Under the pieces are notes generated by a model. The model saw nothing but the letters and a program-made list of their open reading frames with translations. It made no database searches and was not told where the DNA came from. A DNA stretch of 64,000 nucleotides from Bacteroidota bacterium (GTDB lineage Bacteria; Bacteroidota; Bacteroidia; Chitinophagales; Chitinophagaceae): the NCBI GenBank assembly GCA_020161435.1, contig JAIUNV010000004.1, positions 248,001 to 312,000 on the forward strand, given 5' to 3'. Shown here piece after piece: positions 31,464 to 40,222 of the stretch. The position numbers were made by a program, and so were the translations under genes. The stretch's first letter is position 1, and each line of letters opens with the position of its first letter.

Positions 31464-32843
31464 ATGGCACTGATCAAGTCGATTTCAGGAATCAGAGGAA
31501 CGATAGGAGGAAAACCGGGCGAAGGTTTGTCGCCGGTAGATGTGGTAAAGTTTGCAGCAGCATACGGTACCTGGCTCTTGCAGCAGGGTAGCAGTAACAA
31601 AGTAGTGATTGGAAGAGATGGCCGCATTAGCGGACCCTTGGTGCATGGCCTGGTGGTAAACACCCTTAACGCACTGGGTATTGATGTAATTGATCTCGGA
31701 CTGACCACTACGCCCACTGTAGAAATGGCAGTGCCTATGGAAGGCGCTGCCGGTGGCATCATTTTAACTGCCAGCCACAACCCCAAAGAATGGAATGCGT
31801 TGAAACTACTGAACGAAAAAGGAGAGTTTATTTCTGGTGACGATGGAGCAGCCTTGCTGGCCATTGCAGAACAGGAATCATTTCAGTTCGTGCCTGTTAC
31901 AAAGTTGGGCAGCACCCTCAGCACCGACGAATATTTACAAAAGCATATTGATGCCATTCTTGCGTACGATTTGGTAGATGTGGAAGCGATTAAAGCCCGT
32001 GGTTTCAAAGTGGTGGTAGACGCCATCAACAGCAGTGGCGCTGTGTATGTGCCAGCCTTGCTGAAAGCGCTGGGTGTAGAAGATATTGTTGTGTTGAATG
32101 GAGAAGTGAACGGACAATTTGCACATAACCCTGAGCCTTTGCCCGAACACCTCAACGAAATCAGCACCACGGTGGTAAAACAAAAAGCCGACCTCGGTAT
32201 TGTGGTTGACCCCGATGTAGACCGACTTTGTTTTGTGTGCGAAGATGGCAGCATGTTTGGCGAAGAGTACACGCTGGTTGCGGTGGCCGATTACATCCTG
32301 AGCAAACGCAAAGGCAACACGGTGAGCAACATGAGCAGCACCAAGGCCTTGAAAGAATTGACACTGAAACATGGTGGCCAGTACTTTCCCAGTGCGGTGG
32401 GCGAAGTAAATGTGGTGAAGAAAATGAAAGCCGAAAATGCGGTGATTGGTGGCGAAGGCAACGGTGGCATTATTGTACCCGATTTTCACTATGGCCGGGA
32501 TGCATTGATTGGTATTGCGCTTTTCCTCAGCCATTTGGCGCACAGCAAAAAGCCCATCAGTGGTTTGCGCAAAACCTATCCCGATTATTTCATCAGCAAA
32601 AACAAAATTGAACTCGACCCAACACTGAATGTGCGGGAGATTTTCGAAAAGATAAAAGACAAATACAAAGCTCATCCCATCAATACCGAAGACGGTTTGA
32701 AAATTGAATTCGACAATGATTGGGTGCATTTGCGTACCAGCAATACCGAGCCCATCATTCGCATTTACAGCGAAAGCGATTTGGAAAGCAAGGCCAACAA
32801 CATTGCGCATCGCATCATTGCTGATATTAAAGAACTCATGTAA
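31464..32843 (+). CDS. glmM: Phosphoglucosamine mutase (phosphohexomutase family)
   Basis: This 459-residue enzyme interconverts glucosamine-6-phosphate and glucosamine-1-phosphate for UDP-GlcNAc synthesis. The N-terminus has SISGIRGTIGGKPGEGLSP. The phospho-serine loop is TASHNPKEW with Ser104. The metal loop is VDPDVDRLCFV, the sugar loop is IGGEGNGGI, and the phosphate-binding loop is RTSNTEPIIRIYSE. GlmM rather than phosphomannomutase is favoured by length and by the single-copy housekeeping context, but related mutases are hard to separate by eye. An antisense reading frame covers much of it and is a shadow. A clear terminator follows. Confidence 0.9.
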   Translation: MALIKSISGIRGTIGGKPGEGLSPVDVVKFAAAYGTWLLQQGSSNKVVIGRDGRISGPLVHGLVVNTLNALGIDVIDLGLTTTPTVEMAVPMEGAAGGIILTASHNPKEWNALKLLNEKGEFISGDDGAALLAIAEQESFQFVPVTKLGSTLSTDEYLQKHIDAILAYDLVDVEAIKARGFKVVVDAINSSGAVYVPALLKALGVEDIVVLNGEVNGQFAHNPEPLPEHLNEISTTVVKQKADLGIVVDPDVDRLCFVCEDGSMFGEEYTLVAVADYILSKRKGNTVSNMSSTKALKELTLKHGGQYFPSAVGEVNVVKKMKAENAVIGGEGNGGIIVPDFHYGRDALIGIALFLSHLAHSKKPISGLRKTYPDYFISKNKIELDPTLNVREIFEKIKDKYKAHPINTEDGLKIEFDNDWVHLRTSNTEPIIRIYSESDLESKANNIAHRIIADIKELM

Positions 32844-32862
32844 TCATTTTACCAGATGATAG

Positions 32863-32889
32863 AAGCCACTCACCAGAGTGGCTTTTTTT
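32863..32889 (+). terminator. glmM intrinsic terminator
   Basis: AAGCCACTC and GAGTGGCTT form a 9-bp stem around an ACCA loop, with T-run immediately after. Confidence 0.9.
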
Positions 32890-32943
32890 GTATGGTGTAT
32901 GCACTTAACTTGTTGCCGTAGTTTTTACTTAACCAAAACAGAT

Positions 32944-34386
32944 ATGAAGAAAATAGTATTGGTACTGGGCGTTGTGGTACTTGCATTGGCTGCTATAGTG
33001 GTAGTGAATACCCTTCGTTTCCCCACAGCCACGCAATCCAAATCGGAGCCACTGCCTGCCCTACCCGATAGTGCGGTGCAGCATTTTCAACAGGCGTTGC
33101 AGCTGCCCACCATTTCGTGGGGGCTCGATAAACCCATTGATACCGCTGCTTTCCGGGGTTTCAATCAGTTTTTGCAAACGGCCTATCCACGCATCAGCAG
33201 CCAGCTGAGCCGTCAGGCGTTTGGCGAGTTTTCTTACCTCTACCATTGGAAAGGCAGCGACAGCACATTGCCACCCATTGTACTCATGGGCCACTACGAT
33301 GTAGTGCCGGTAGAAGCCGTGGCCGAAAAAATGTGGCGGCAAAAACCTTTCAGCGGCGCATTGGTGGGCGATACTGTGTGGGGCCGTGGTGCAGTAGATG
33401 ACAAAGGCGCCGTCATTGCCATTTTAGAATCAGTTGAAAACTTGCTGCGCAATGGTTTTGTGCCCAAACGTAGTTTGTATTTATGCTTTGGTCACGATGA
33501 AGAAATTGGCGGCACCCGTGGTGCTTCCAACATTGCTGCGTGGATGAAAGCACAAAACATCAAAGCGCATTTTGTACTCGATGAAGGCGGCATGATTAAG
33601 GTAGATGAAAAGATTGCCAGTCAACCTTTAGGTGTGATTGGTATTCAGGAAAAAGGCTATGCTTCTTATAAGTTATATGTTGAAATTCCTGGCGGCCATT
33701 CTTCGCAGCCAGCTCCCGAAACTGCCATCGATATTTTAGCCAAGGCATTGGCCAAGCTCCGCGAAAAACCAACGCCTGTAAACATGCCCGAAGCCACGCA
33801 AGAATTTTTGCATGCTACCGCTACCGCCAGCAATTCGTTTGCAACCCGCATGGCGGTGGCCAATCAATGGTTGCTGGGTTCGGTACTCAGCAGTCAGCTG
33901 AGCAAAGACCGCCAAACAAGCGCCATGATTCGTACTACACTGGTACCAACTATTGTAGATGCCGGTGTAAAAGACAATGTGATTCCAACAGTGGCTACTG
34001 CTGTAGTCAACAGCCGTATTATCCCTGGTGAAACACCCGAAACAGTGAAAGAATACATCCGCAAAACCATCAACGATGATCGGGTGCAGATAAGTAGCTA
34101 CGATGAAAACTGGTGGGCACCCAGCGGCAAAACCAATACCAATGGTGTGGCGTACAAAGCAGTAACGGGTTCGCTCAAAAAAGTAATCGACAATCCTGTA
34201 CCAGCACCCTATTTGGTGATTGGTGCTACCGATAGCCGTTACTTCCGGCCCATCTCTTCTGAAGTCATGAATTTTTCTGCCACAACTTTTTTAGAAGGAT
34301 ATCATGGCATTGATGAACGCCTACCCGTTAGCGAATACCGCCGCATGATTGCCTTTATGACACACCTCATTAAAGACAGTCAATAA
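32944..34386 (+). CDS. M20 family metallopeptidase (PM20D1/CPS1-like)
   Basis: This 480-residue enzyme has an N-terminal membrane anchor or signal (KKIVLVLGVVVLALAAIVVV). Its M20 dinuclear zinc site is in LMGHYDVVPV (His, Asp), VWGRGAVDDKGAV (Asp) and FGHDEEIGGTRGASNI (catalytic Glu plus ligand Glu). Further down, VIGATDSRYFRPISSEVMNFS carries later ligands. The length, anchor and the FGHDEE block match the carboxypeptidase S / PM20D1-like branch that acts on small peptides or N-acyl amino acids. The ATG at 32944 begins the anchor; an earlier in-frame ATG was rejected. A terminator lies about 110 bases downstream. Confidence 0.92.
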   Translation: MKKIVLVLGVVVLALAAIVVVNTLRFPTATQSKSEPLPALPDSAVQHFQQALQLPTISWGLDKPIDTAAFRGFNQFLQTAYPRISSQLSRQAFGEFSYLYHWKGSDSTLPPIVLMGHYDVVPVEAVAEKMWRQKPFSGALVGDTVWGRGAVDDKGAVIAILESVENLLRNGFVPKRSLYLCFGHDEEIGGTRGASNIAAWMKAQNIKAHFVLDEGGMIKVDEKIASQPLGVIGIQEKGYASYKLYVEIPGGHSSQPAPETAIDILAKALAKLREKPTPVNMPEATQEFLHATATASNSFATRMAVANQWLLGSVLSSQLSKDRQTSAMIRTTLVPTIVDAGVKDNVIPTVATAVVNSRIIPGETPETVKEYIRKTINDDRVQISSYDENWWAPSGKTNTNGVAYKAVTGSLKKVIDNPVPAPYLVIGATDSRYFRPISSEVMNFSATTFLEGYHGIDERLPVSEYRRMIAFMTHLIKDSQ

Positions 34387-34493
34387 GCTGCTGTGTAGTG
34401 CAGTATTGTTCAACAATTCACTGCCAACCTCAACAATTCATCAATCCATTTGCAAGATGCTTTGACGTTGTTGAATATTCTTTGATACACCAA

Positions 34494-34530
34494 AAGGCAG
34501 GCCTGTACACCGCAGGCCTGCCTTATTTTT
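34494..34530 (+). terminator. Terminator after the M20 peptidase gene
   Basis: AAGGCAGGCCTG and CAGGCCTGCCTT form a 12-bp perfect stem with a 7-base loop, followed by ATTTTT. The T-tract overlaps the next gene's -7 box. Confidence 0.85.
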
Positions 34531-34531
34531 G
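34524..34531 (+). promoter_or_regulatory. Probable cysteine desulfurase promoter -7 box
   Basis: TATTTTTG matches TAnnTTTG, 28 bases before the ATG, and reuses the T-tract of the preceding terminator. Confidence 0.45.
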
Positions 34532-34559
34532 CGCTTTGGCCCACAAGAAAAAATCTTGC

Positions 34560-35687
34560 ATGAATCGTATTTATCTCGACAACGCTGCTACCACTGCACT
34601 CGACCCACAGGTACTCGAAGCCATGATGCCTTACCTCACCGAAAAGTTCGGCAATCCGTCTTCCATTTACAGCTATGGCCGCGAAAGCCGACTGGCTATA
34701 GAAAATGCCCGCAAGTCGGTGGCCAAAATTCTGGGGGCACATCCTGCCGAAATCTTTTTTACCAGTGGTGGTACCGAAGCCAGCAACACAGCCATTACCG
34801 CTGCGGTTCGTGATTTGGGTTGCACCCACATTATCACTTCTGCCATTGAGCACCATGCTACGCTGCATACTGTTGAATATTTACACAAGCAAGGCGAAGC
34901 CGCCCTCAGCTTTGTAAAACTCTTAACCGATGGCCATATTGATATGGAACATTTGGAGCAACTGCTGGCGCAAAGCGAAGACAAATGTTTGGTAACGCTC
35001 ATGCATGCTAACAATGAAATTGGCAATATGCTCGACATACATGCAGTAGGAGAGTTGTGCAAATTGTATGGCGCCATTTTTCACAGCGATACAGTGCAAA
35101 CCGTTGGCCATTTTCCATTCGATTTGCGCAATACCCCCGTTCATTTTATCACCGGTGGCGGGCACAAGTTTCACGGGCCAAAAGGTGTGGGCATGTTGTA
35201 CATCAACGAGAATGTAAAAATTCAACCATACATACACGGCGGCAGTCAGGAACGCAACATGCGGGCCGGCACCGAAAACCTCTACGGTATAGTAGGTTTT
35301 GCCAAAGCACTCGAATTGGCCACCGCCGGTTACGATGAAGAAAGTGCTTACATCAATGCATTAAAAATGCACATGATGGAGCAGCTGCGCAAACAGGTAA
35401 AAGGCGTTCATTTCAATGGCGACCCTACCGGGCATAGCTTGTACACCGTGCTCAATGTGAGCTTTCCCAAAACCGAAAAGAGTGAGATGATTCTGTTCAA
35501 TCTCGACATCAATAATATTTGCGCCAGCGGCGGTAGTGCCTGCACCAGCGGTGCCGATGCGGGTAGCCATGTCATCCGGGCCATCAACAACAATCCCAAT
35601 CAGGTAGCCGTGCGGTTTAGCTTTTGCAAGCACAACACCCGCGAAGAAATTGATGCGGTGGTAGCCAAGCTGAAAGAGTTGATTTAA
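34560..35687 (+). CDS. Cysteine desulfurase (NifS/IscS-like, class I)
   Basis: This 375-residue PLP enzyme takes sulfur from cysteine for Fe-S clusters or thio-modification. The N-terminus is IYLDNAATTALDPQVLEAM. The PLP-binding lysine is Lys203 in ITGGGHKFHGPKGVG, and the persulfide cysteine is Cys328 in ASGGSACTSGA. The SACTSG loop and overall length place it with the NifS/IscS branch rather than SufS. No iscU-like scaffold gene is adjacent, so its precise pathway is not shown here. The longer upstream frame was rejected because it overlaps the terminator region. A 12-bp stem-loop follows. Confidence 0.94.
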   Translation: MNRIYLDNAATTALDPQVLEAMMPYLTEKFGNPSSIYSYGRESRLAIENARKSVAKILGAHPAEIFFTSGGTEASNTAITAAVRDLGCTHIITSAIEHHATLHTVEYLHKQGEAALSFVKLLTDGHIDMEHLEQLLAQSEDKCLVTLMHANNEIGNMLDIHAVGELCKLYGAIFHSDTVQTVGHFPFDLRNTPVHFITGGGHKFHGPKGVGMLYINENVKIQPYIHGGSQERNMRAGTENLYGIVGFAKALELATAGYDEESAYINALKMHMMEQLRKQVKGVHFNGDPTGHSLYTVLNVSFPKTEKSEMILFNLDINNICASGGSACTSGADAGSHVIRAINNNPNQVAVRFSFCKHNTREEIDAVVAKLKELI

Positions 35688-35706
35688 CCCGGCCATTTTT
35701 ATAGCA

Positions 35707-35737
35707 CAAAGCCATGCACGATACATGCATGGCTTTG
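35707..35737. terminator. Bidirectional stem-loop after the cysteine desulfurase gene
   Basis: CAAAGCCATGCA and TGCATGGCTTTG form a perfect 12-bp stem with a 7-base loop, between two convergent genes. The T-tract is broken (TTGTGTTTGG). Confidence 0.7.
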
Positions 35738-35869
35738 TTGTGTTTGGATGTTTTGGGGCTGTCAGCTGTAGTACAAATCCAGTCAGTTGTTCCTGCCCGC
35801 CTCACTACTCCTCGCTACGCTGCGGTGTAGTGTCGTTGGTCAGGCAGCCCATCAGCAGTAGTGCAGACC

Positions 35870-36928
35870 TCAGCCATGCACAAAACCAATCCGCTGCTCT
35901 ACCGCAGCTGGCAATTGGGGCAGCTTTCTTCGTTCAATTAAAAAGCTGGTGAGCTGGGCAAAATCTTTGAAAATGTAATGCTTATCGGCGGCACCTTTCA
36001 GGTAATCTTTGCCGGTACTGCCGCCGGTGCCTATGCGGCTGCCAATCATGCGGTGTACCATATTCATGTGGCGGTAGCGCCAGCTGCTCAATTGTTCATC
36101 TAACTCCAACACTGCATTCATTACCTGAAACGGCAATTGCAACAAAGGGTAACCTCTGTATAGCATAATGAACAACGCCGCCCTGCTGGCTTTCGGCGAT
36201 AAAAGCCGGTTGAGTGAAAGGCTATCTTCAAAGCCCATCACATTATCAAACACCTGCAGGTTGCCCTGCTCCGCTTCCGATAAACTTTGTACCAGCAACT
36301 GACGGTAGGCTTCCCAAAATTTTCCGGCTGGTGCCGCCATAGCATCGGTAGTTGCGGCCATGTCTTGCCACAAAGAGGCCTGCTCAAAAAAAGGAATGCG
36401 TTCCAGCCATTTATTCAGCAATTGCAGCAAGGTAGGTTTGCTTTCGGCATCTTTTACCATGGCCACATACTCGGGGCGCAATGCACTGGTGTAGTAGTGT
36501 TGTCCGTGGCGTTGCTCAAAAGGCAGGCCCAGTCTTGCTTCCAGTACTTTAAACTGCCAGCTTTGAAAGCCCGAAGCAGGCCGCAGCAAATCGCGGAAGT
36601 CCAGAAAATCCATCGGCGTCATGGTTTCCATAATATCCATTTGCTGCACCAGCACTTTCATAATCGTGTTTACCCGCTGCAGGCGATGTACAATGGTTTG
36701 CAGTTCTGGCGAGTTGTCGTTGATGGCCGGTTGCTCAAGTATGCCCGCTACCGATTCTACTTCGTGCAGTATTTGCTTAAACCACAATTCATACGCCTGA
36801 TGAATGATGATGAACAGCATTTCATCATGCGCCGGATCATTACCAGGTTGATAGCTTACCGGGTGTTGGGCTTGAAGAATATGGTCGAGTGCCAGATAAT
36901 CGGCATAGTACTGAGGTTGTGCAGGCAT
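35870..36928 (-). CDS. kynA: Tryptophan 2,3-dioxygenase
   Basis: This 352-residue haem enzyme opens the indole ring of tryptophan to give N-formylkynurenine. Family blocks are present in order: DEMLFIIIHQAYELWFKQILHE with active-site His43, RLQRVNTIMKVLVQQMDIMETMTPMDFLDFRDLLRPASGFQSWQFK, the proximal haem ligand His287 in SSWRYRHMNMVHRMIG, and GTGGSTG at 300-306. The length is slightly above the usual 280-310 residues of short bacterial forms, partly from an internal insertion. No other kynurenine pathway gene is nearby. It is divergent from a GH13 lipoprotein gene. Confidence 0.96.
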   Translation of the reverse strand: MPAQPQYYADYLALDHILQAQHPVSYQPGNDPAHDEMLFIIIHQAYELWFKQILHEVESVAGILEQPAINDNSPELQTIVHRLQRVNTIMKVLVQQMDIMETMTPMDFLDFRDLLRPASGFQSWQFKVLEARLGLPFEQRHGQHYYTSALRPEYVAMVKDAESKPTLLQLLNKWLERIPFFEQASLWQDMAATTDAMAAPAGKFWEAYRQLLVQSLSEAEQGNLQVFDNVMGFEDSLSLNRLLSPKASRAALFIMLYRGYPLLQLPFQVMNAVLELDEQLSSWRYRHMNMVHRMIGSRIGTGGSTGKDYLKGAADKHYIFKDFAQLTSFLIERRKLPQLPAAVEQRIGFVHG

Positions 36929-37021
36929 ACAATCGTGTTTTTGAGGTCAATGACAGACGGCTGCAAGTAAACAAATTCGGGCCAACCAAAACCTGCTGGA
37001 AAAATAGGCTTATTGTTTTCA

Positions 37022-37042
37022 AATGTGTACATTTGACACATT
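37022..37042 (+). promoter_or_regulatory. GH13 promoter -7 box inside an inverted repeat
   Basis: TACATTTG (37028-37035) fits TAnnTTTG and is flanked exactly by the arms AATGTG (37022-37027) and CACATT (37037-37042). The geometry suggests a dimeric regulator covering the -7 region. Confidence 0.45.
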
Positions 37043-37055
37043 AAAATTCAACCGT

Positions 37056-38429
37056 ATGATTGCACGATTGCTTGGAATGCTGGCGCTTGTTGCGCTGCTG
37101 GCATCCTGTTCGGCTCCTGCTGAAAAACAAGCCGACCCCACCGCTTATACAACTGATACTACACGTGTAGATGGCCATCCTGCCTGGATTTTGCAGAGCA
37201 ATATTTACGAAGTAAATGTTCGCCAGTACACGCCTGAGGGCACTTTCAATGCCTTTGCCAAACACCTCGATCGCCTGAAAGAAATGGGTGTAGAAACCCT
37301 GTGGTTTATGCCTATACAGCCCATAAGTAAAGTAGACCGCAAAGGTGAATTGGGTAGCTATTATGCAATTGCCAATTACACCGCTATCAACCCCGAGTAT
37401 GGTACATTGGCCGATTGGCAGGCGCTGGTAGACAGTGCTCATGCAAAGGGTTTGAAAGTGATTATTGATTGGGTGCCCAACCATACCGGCGCCGATCATT
37501 ACTGGCTCGAAAAGTATCCCGATTTTTATGAAATAGACAGCTCCACTGGCAAAGCCAAATATGCTTTCGACTGGAGTGATACCCGTTCGCTCAACTACGA
37601 TAATGTAGCCCTGCAAGACAGCATGATTAATGCCATGAAGTTTTGGCTGACCACCCGTATAGATGGTTTCCGTTGCGATGTAGCAGGTGAAGTGCCAAAG
37701 CCTTTCTGGCAAAAGGCTATCACTGCTTTAAAAGCCAATAACCCAGGCATATTTATGCTGGCCGAAAGCAACGATGCATGGTTGCACGAAGCTGGTTTTG
37801 ATGCCACGTATACATGGGAAGAATTCAGCACTATGAAAAAGGTGGCAAGCGGCAAAGGCCCAGCTACTTTACTCGATAGTTCGCAGGCAAAACTAGCGGC
37901 TTACCCGGCCAATGCGCTGCGTATGTATTTTACCAGCAACCATGATGAGAACAGCTGGAACCAAGCGGACTACGCCACCATGCCCGGTGCGGTGCATGCA
38001 CCGTTTGCCGTGCTGACGCAAACATGGGGCCGCAGTGTACCGCTTATTTACAGCGGACAGGAAGAGCCCTTCTTAGACAGCATTCGTTTCTTCTACAAAG
38101 ACACCATCACATTTGGCAAATATGAACGGGCTGCATTTTACCAAAAGCTGCTGAACCTGCGCAAAAGCAATCCGGCATTGGCTGCCAATGCCAGCATGCG
38201 CAAAGTAGATGCAGGAACGCCTGCACAATTGTATGCGTATGTACGTGAAAAAGACGGTAAGAAAGTATTGGTGGTGTTGAACCTGAGTGCAAAAGCCGCC
38301 ACTGTAAAACTCACTGATGCTGCAGTGAATGCAGAAGCAGTCAATCTCTTTAGTGGCAGCAAAGAAAACCCTTCGGCAAAACAGTGGGGCATTGAGCCCT
38401 GGGGCTATGCGGTATATGTGTATGAATAG
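37056..38429 (+). CDS. GH13 alpha-amylase family lipoprotein
   Basis: This 457-residue enzyme has a lipoprotein signal (MIARLLGMLALVALLASC, Cys18). A GH13 TIM barrel follows: region I DWVPNHT, region II GFRCDVAGEV with nucleophile Asp208, region III MLAESND with acid/base Glu237, and region IV FTSNHDENS with His296 and Asp297. A beta-sandwich follows the barrel. The four conserved regions are complete, so it should be active on alpha-glucans, anchored to a membrane. It is not part of a starch utilisation locus here; no susC/susD gene of that type is adjacent. A strong terminator follows. The precise subfamily and product cannot be told. Confidence 0.92.
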   Translation: MIARLLGMLALVALLASCSAPAEKQADPTAYTTDTTRVDGHPAWILQSNIYEVNVRQYTPEGTFNAFAKHLDRLKEMGVETLWFMPIQPISKVDRKGELGSYYAIANYTAINPEYGTLADWQALVDSAHAKGLKVIIDWVPNHTGADHYWLEKYPDFYEIDSSTGKAKYAFDWSDTRSLNYDNVALQDSMINAMKFWLTTRIDGFRCDVAGEVPKPFWQKAITALKANNPGIFMLAESNDAWLHEAGFDATYTWEEFSTMKKVASGKGPATLLDSSQAKLAAYPANALRMYFTSNHDENSWNQADYATMPGAVHAPFAVLTQTWGRSVPLIYSGQEEPFLDSIRFFYKDTITFGKYERAAFYQKLLNLRKSNPALAANASMRKVDAGTPAQLYAYVREKDGKKVLVVLNLSAKAATVKLTDAAVNAEAVNLFSGSKENPSAKQWGIEPWGYAVYVYE

Positions 38430-38470
38430 TTCGCCTCAATGGATTTATAAAAAAAAAAAGTAGTCTAACA

Positions 38471-38508
38471 AGCGGAGGCTGGCATCATTGCTCAGCCTCC
38501 GCTTTTTT
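38471..38508 (+). terminator. Terminator of the GH13 gene
   Basis: AGCGGAGGCTG and CAGCCTCCGCT form an 11-bp perfect stem with an 11-base loop and six T. Confidence 0.92.
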
Positions 38509-38674
38509 ATCAGCAGATATCAATCTTCAATTGCTACGCAAAAATTGAATTACTCCTTCAGTTAATAATGAATGGCTTATCATTCAGGACGGTGCAGGTT
38601 TGTTTATCTTATTGAAGCGGGTAATTTGGTGCATGAATTGCTAAACGGCTGTCGGCCGCTATCCTTATTGCCTT

Positions 38675-39820
38675 ATGATATACACTTCCCATTGTAGATT
38701 ACGTGTGGCTTTTGCAGCCCTGTTGATGTCTTTTTTTTCGAATGCATTATTGGCTCAGGTATTGCCCAATAAAACGGCGGTGCTACAAGCCATGGTAAAA
38801 GCCAATCAATACTTCATGCAAAAATGGCCCGATGCGGGCAAACCGATTTTTACGAATATCGAACGGCCCAGCAATATATGGACACGTGCCGTGTATTACG
38901 AAGGGCTGATGGCACTTTATAAAATAAAGCCCGACAAGGCTTACTACGACTATGCTACACAATGGGGCCAAAAGCACCAGTGGGGCCTGCGTGGTGGCAT
39001 TCAAACCCGTAATGCGGATAATCAGGCTTGCGGACAAACCTATCTCGATTTGTATTTGATAGATAAGAAGCCGGAGCAGTTACAGCACATCAAAGCATCA
39101 ATGGATTTGATGTTGCAAACAGACAAGCGGGATGACTGGAACTGGATTGATGCTTTGCAAATGGCCATGCCGGTATTTGTAAAACTGGGAAACATAACAG
39201 GAGATACCAGCTATGCCCGCAAAATGTACGAGATGTATGCCTACACTAAGTACCGGCATGGAGGAAATGGATTGTACAACCCTGTAGAAAAACTGTGGTG
39301 GAGGGATAAAGATTTTGTACCACCGTATAAAGAACCCAACGGTGCCAATTGCTACTGGAGCCGCGGCAACGGTTGGGTGGTAGCTGCACTGGTACGTACG
39401 CTGGATGAACTGCCTAAAACAGATCCTGCTTATCCTGAATACCTGCAGGATTACAAAGACCTGCTGACTGGCGTACTGCCTCAGCAGCGGCTGGATGGCT
39501 ACTGGAATGTAAGCCTGAAAGACCATACTCATTTTGGTGGCAAAGAACTGAGCGGTACTGCACTTTTTGTGTATGGTATGGCCTATGGTATCAACAAAGG
39601 ATTGATAGACAGAAAAACGTATTTGCCCGCGGTAATAAAAGCATGGAATGCCATGGCGGCCGAATGCCTGCACAAAGATGGTAAACTCGGCTACGTACAA
39701 GGCACCGGAAAGGAACCCAAAGATGGTCAGCCTGTGACCTACACCAGTACCCCCGATTTTGAAGATTACGGGTTGGGTTGCTTTTTGCTGGCAGGTACAG
39801 AAGTGTATAAATTGAAGTAA
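38675..39820 (+). CDS. GH105 unsaturated rhamnogalacturonyl hydrolase
   Basis: This 381-residue exported (alpha/alpha)6-barrel enzyme has a signal peptide ending near NALLAQ at residue 28. The catalytic Asp159 lies in DWNWIDALQMAMP, as in YteR-type enzymes, and YWSRGNGWVVAAL and GGKELSGTALFVYGMAYGI are typical GH105 blocks. GH105 removes the delta-4,5-unsaturated uronic acid left by pectin or rhamnogalacturonan lyases. This fits the downstream PL11 lyase. It is the first gene of the putative rhamnogalacturonan locus, transcribed towards the SusC/SusD genes but separated by about 400 bases. Confidence 0.93.
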   Translation: MIYTSHCRLRVAFAALLMSFFSNALLAQVLPNKTAVLQAMVKANQYFMQKWPDAGKPIFTNIERPSNIWTRAVYYEGLMALYKIKPDKAYYDYATQWGQKHQWGLRGGIQTRNADNQACGQTYLDLYLIDKKPEQLQHIKASMDLMLQTDKRDDWNWIDALQMAMPVFVKLGNITGDTSYARKMYEMYAYTKYRHGGNGLYNPVEKLWWRDKDFVPPYKEPNGANCYWSRGNGWVVAALVRTLDELPKTDPAYPEYLQDYKDLLTGVLPQQRLDGYWNVSLKDHTHFGGKELSGTALFVYGMAYGINKGLIDRKTYLPAVIKAWNAMAAECLHKDGKLGYVQGTGKEPKDGQPVTYTSTPDFEDYGLGCFLLAGTEVYKLK

Positions 39821-40222
39821 TTGAAAATAATTGTCGTATTTACTATTGTAAAGCATGATGTACATCATGAAATGCCTGAAAATGCAGGGGTTATACACAA
39901 AAAATCAACTTACCGGTAACTTTTTCAGGATGCAACAGGATAGTTAAAGGGGGTGGGTGGAAGTACTTTTATGCTGCTTGTAAAAATTGTAAAAACCAAA
40001 ACGATTGATTTCATAACTACTGCCAGAAAAAACGATTGCCATTACTAAGTAAATCTGCCATAGCTGAGTTGTAAATACCATATCATTTATTGCTCTGCTG
40101 CAACAACCAACTGAACTTTTTTTTCATTGACATAGACAACGGAACTGCTACACAGTAGCGGCATCTATATGCCTGTGTACATATATGAATATTTCTGTTT
40201 CCCGATAAATACCAAATGTATC
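39821..40222 (+). other. Non-coding gap between GH105 and the first FAS1 gene
   Basis: These 402 bases hold no convincing gene. They contain a perfect 16-bp palindrome (CATGATGTACATCATG, 39854-39869) 33 bases after the GH105 stop. Further on is an A/T-rich stretch with TTGACATAG near 40128 that could be a -33 region for the SusC/SusD operon. A clear TAnnTTTG box is missing. Confidence 0.5.
39854..39869. promoter_or_regulatory. 16-bp perfect palindrome
   Basis: CATGATGTACATCATG is its own reverse complement over 16 bases. No T-tract follows, so an operator for a dimeric regulator is more likely than a terminator. Confidence 0.45.

Noticed and set aside
31935..32810. Long frame antisense to glmM
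   Set aside because: It is rich in His and Phe, as is usual for antisense shadows, and glmM is certain.
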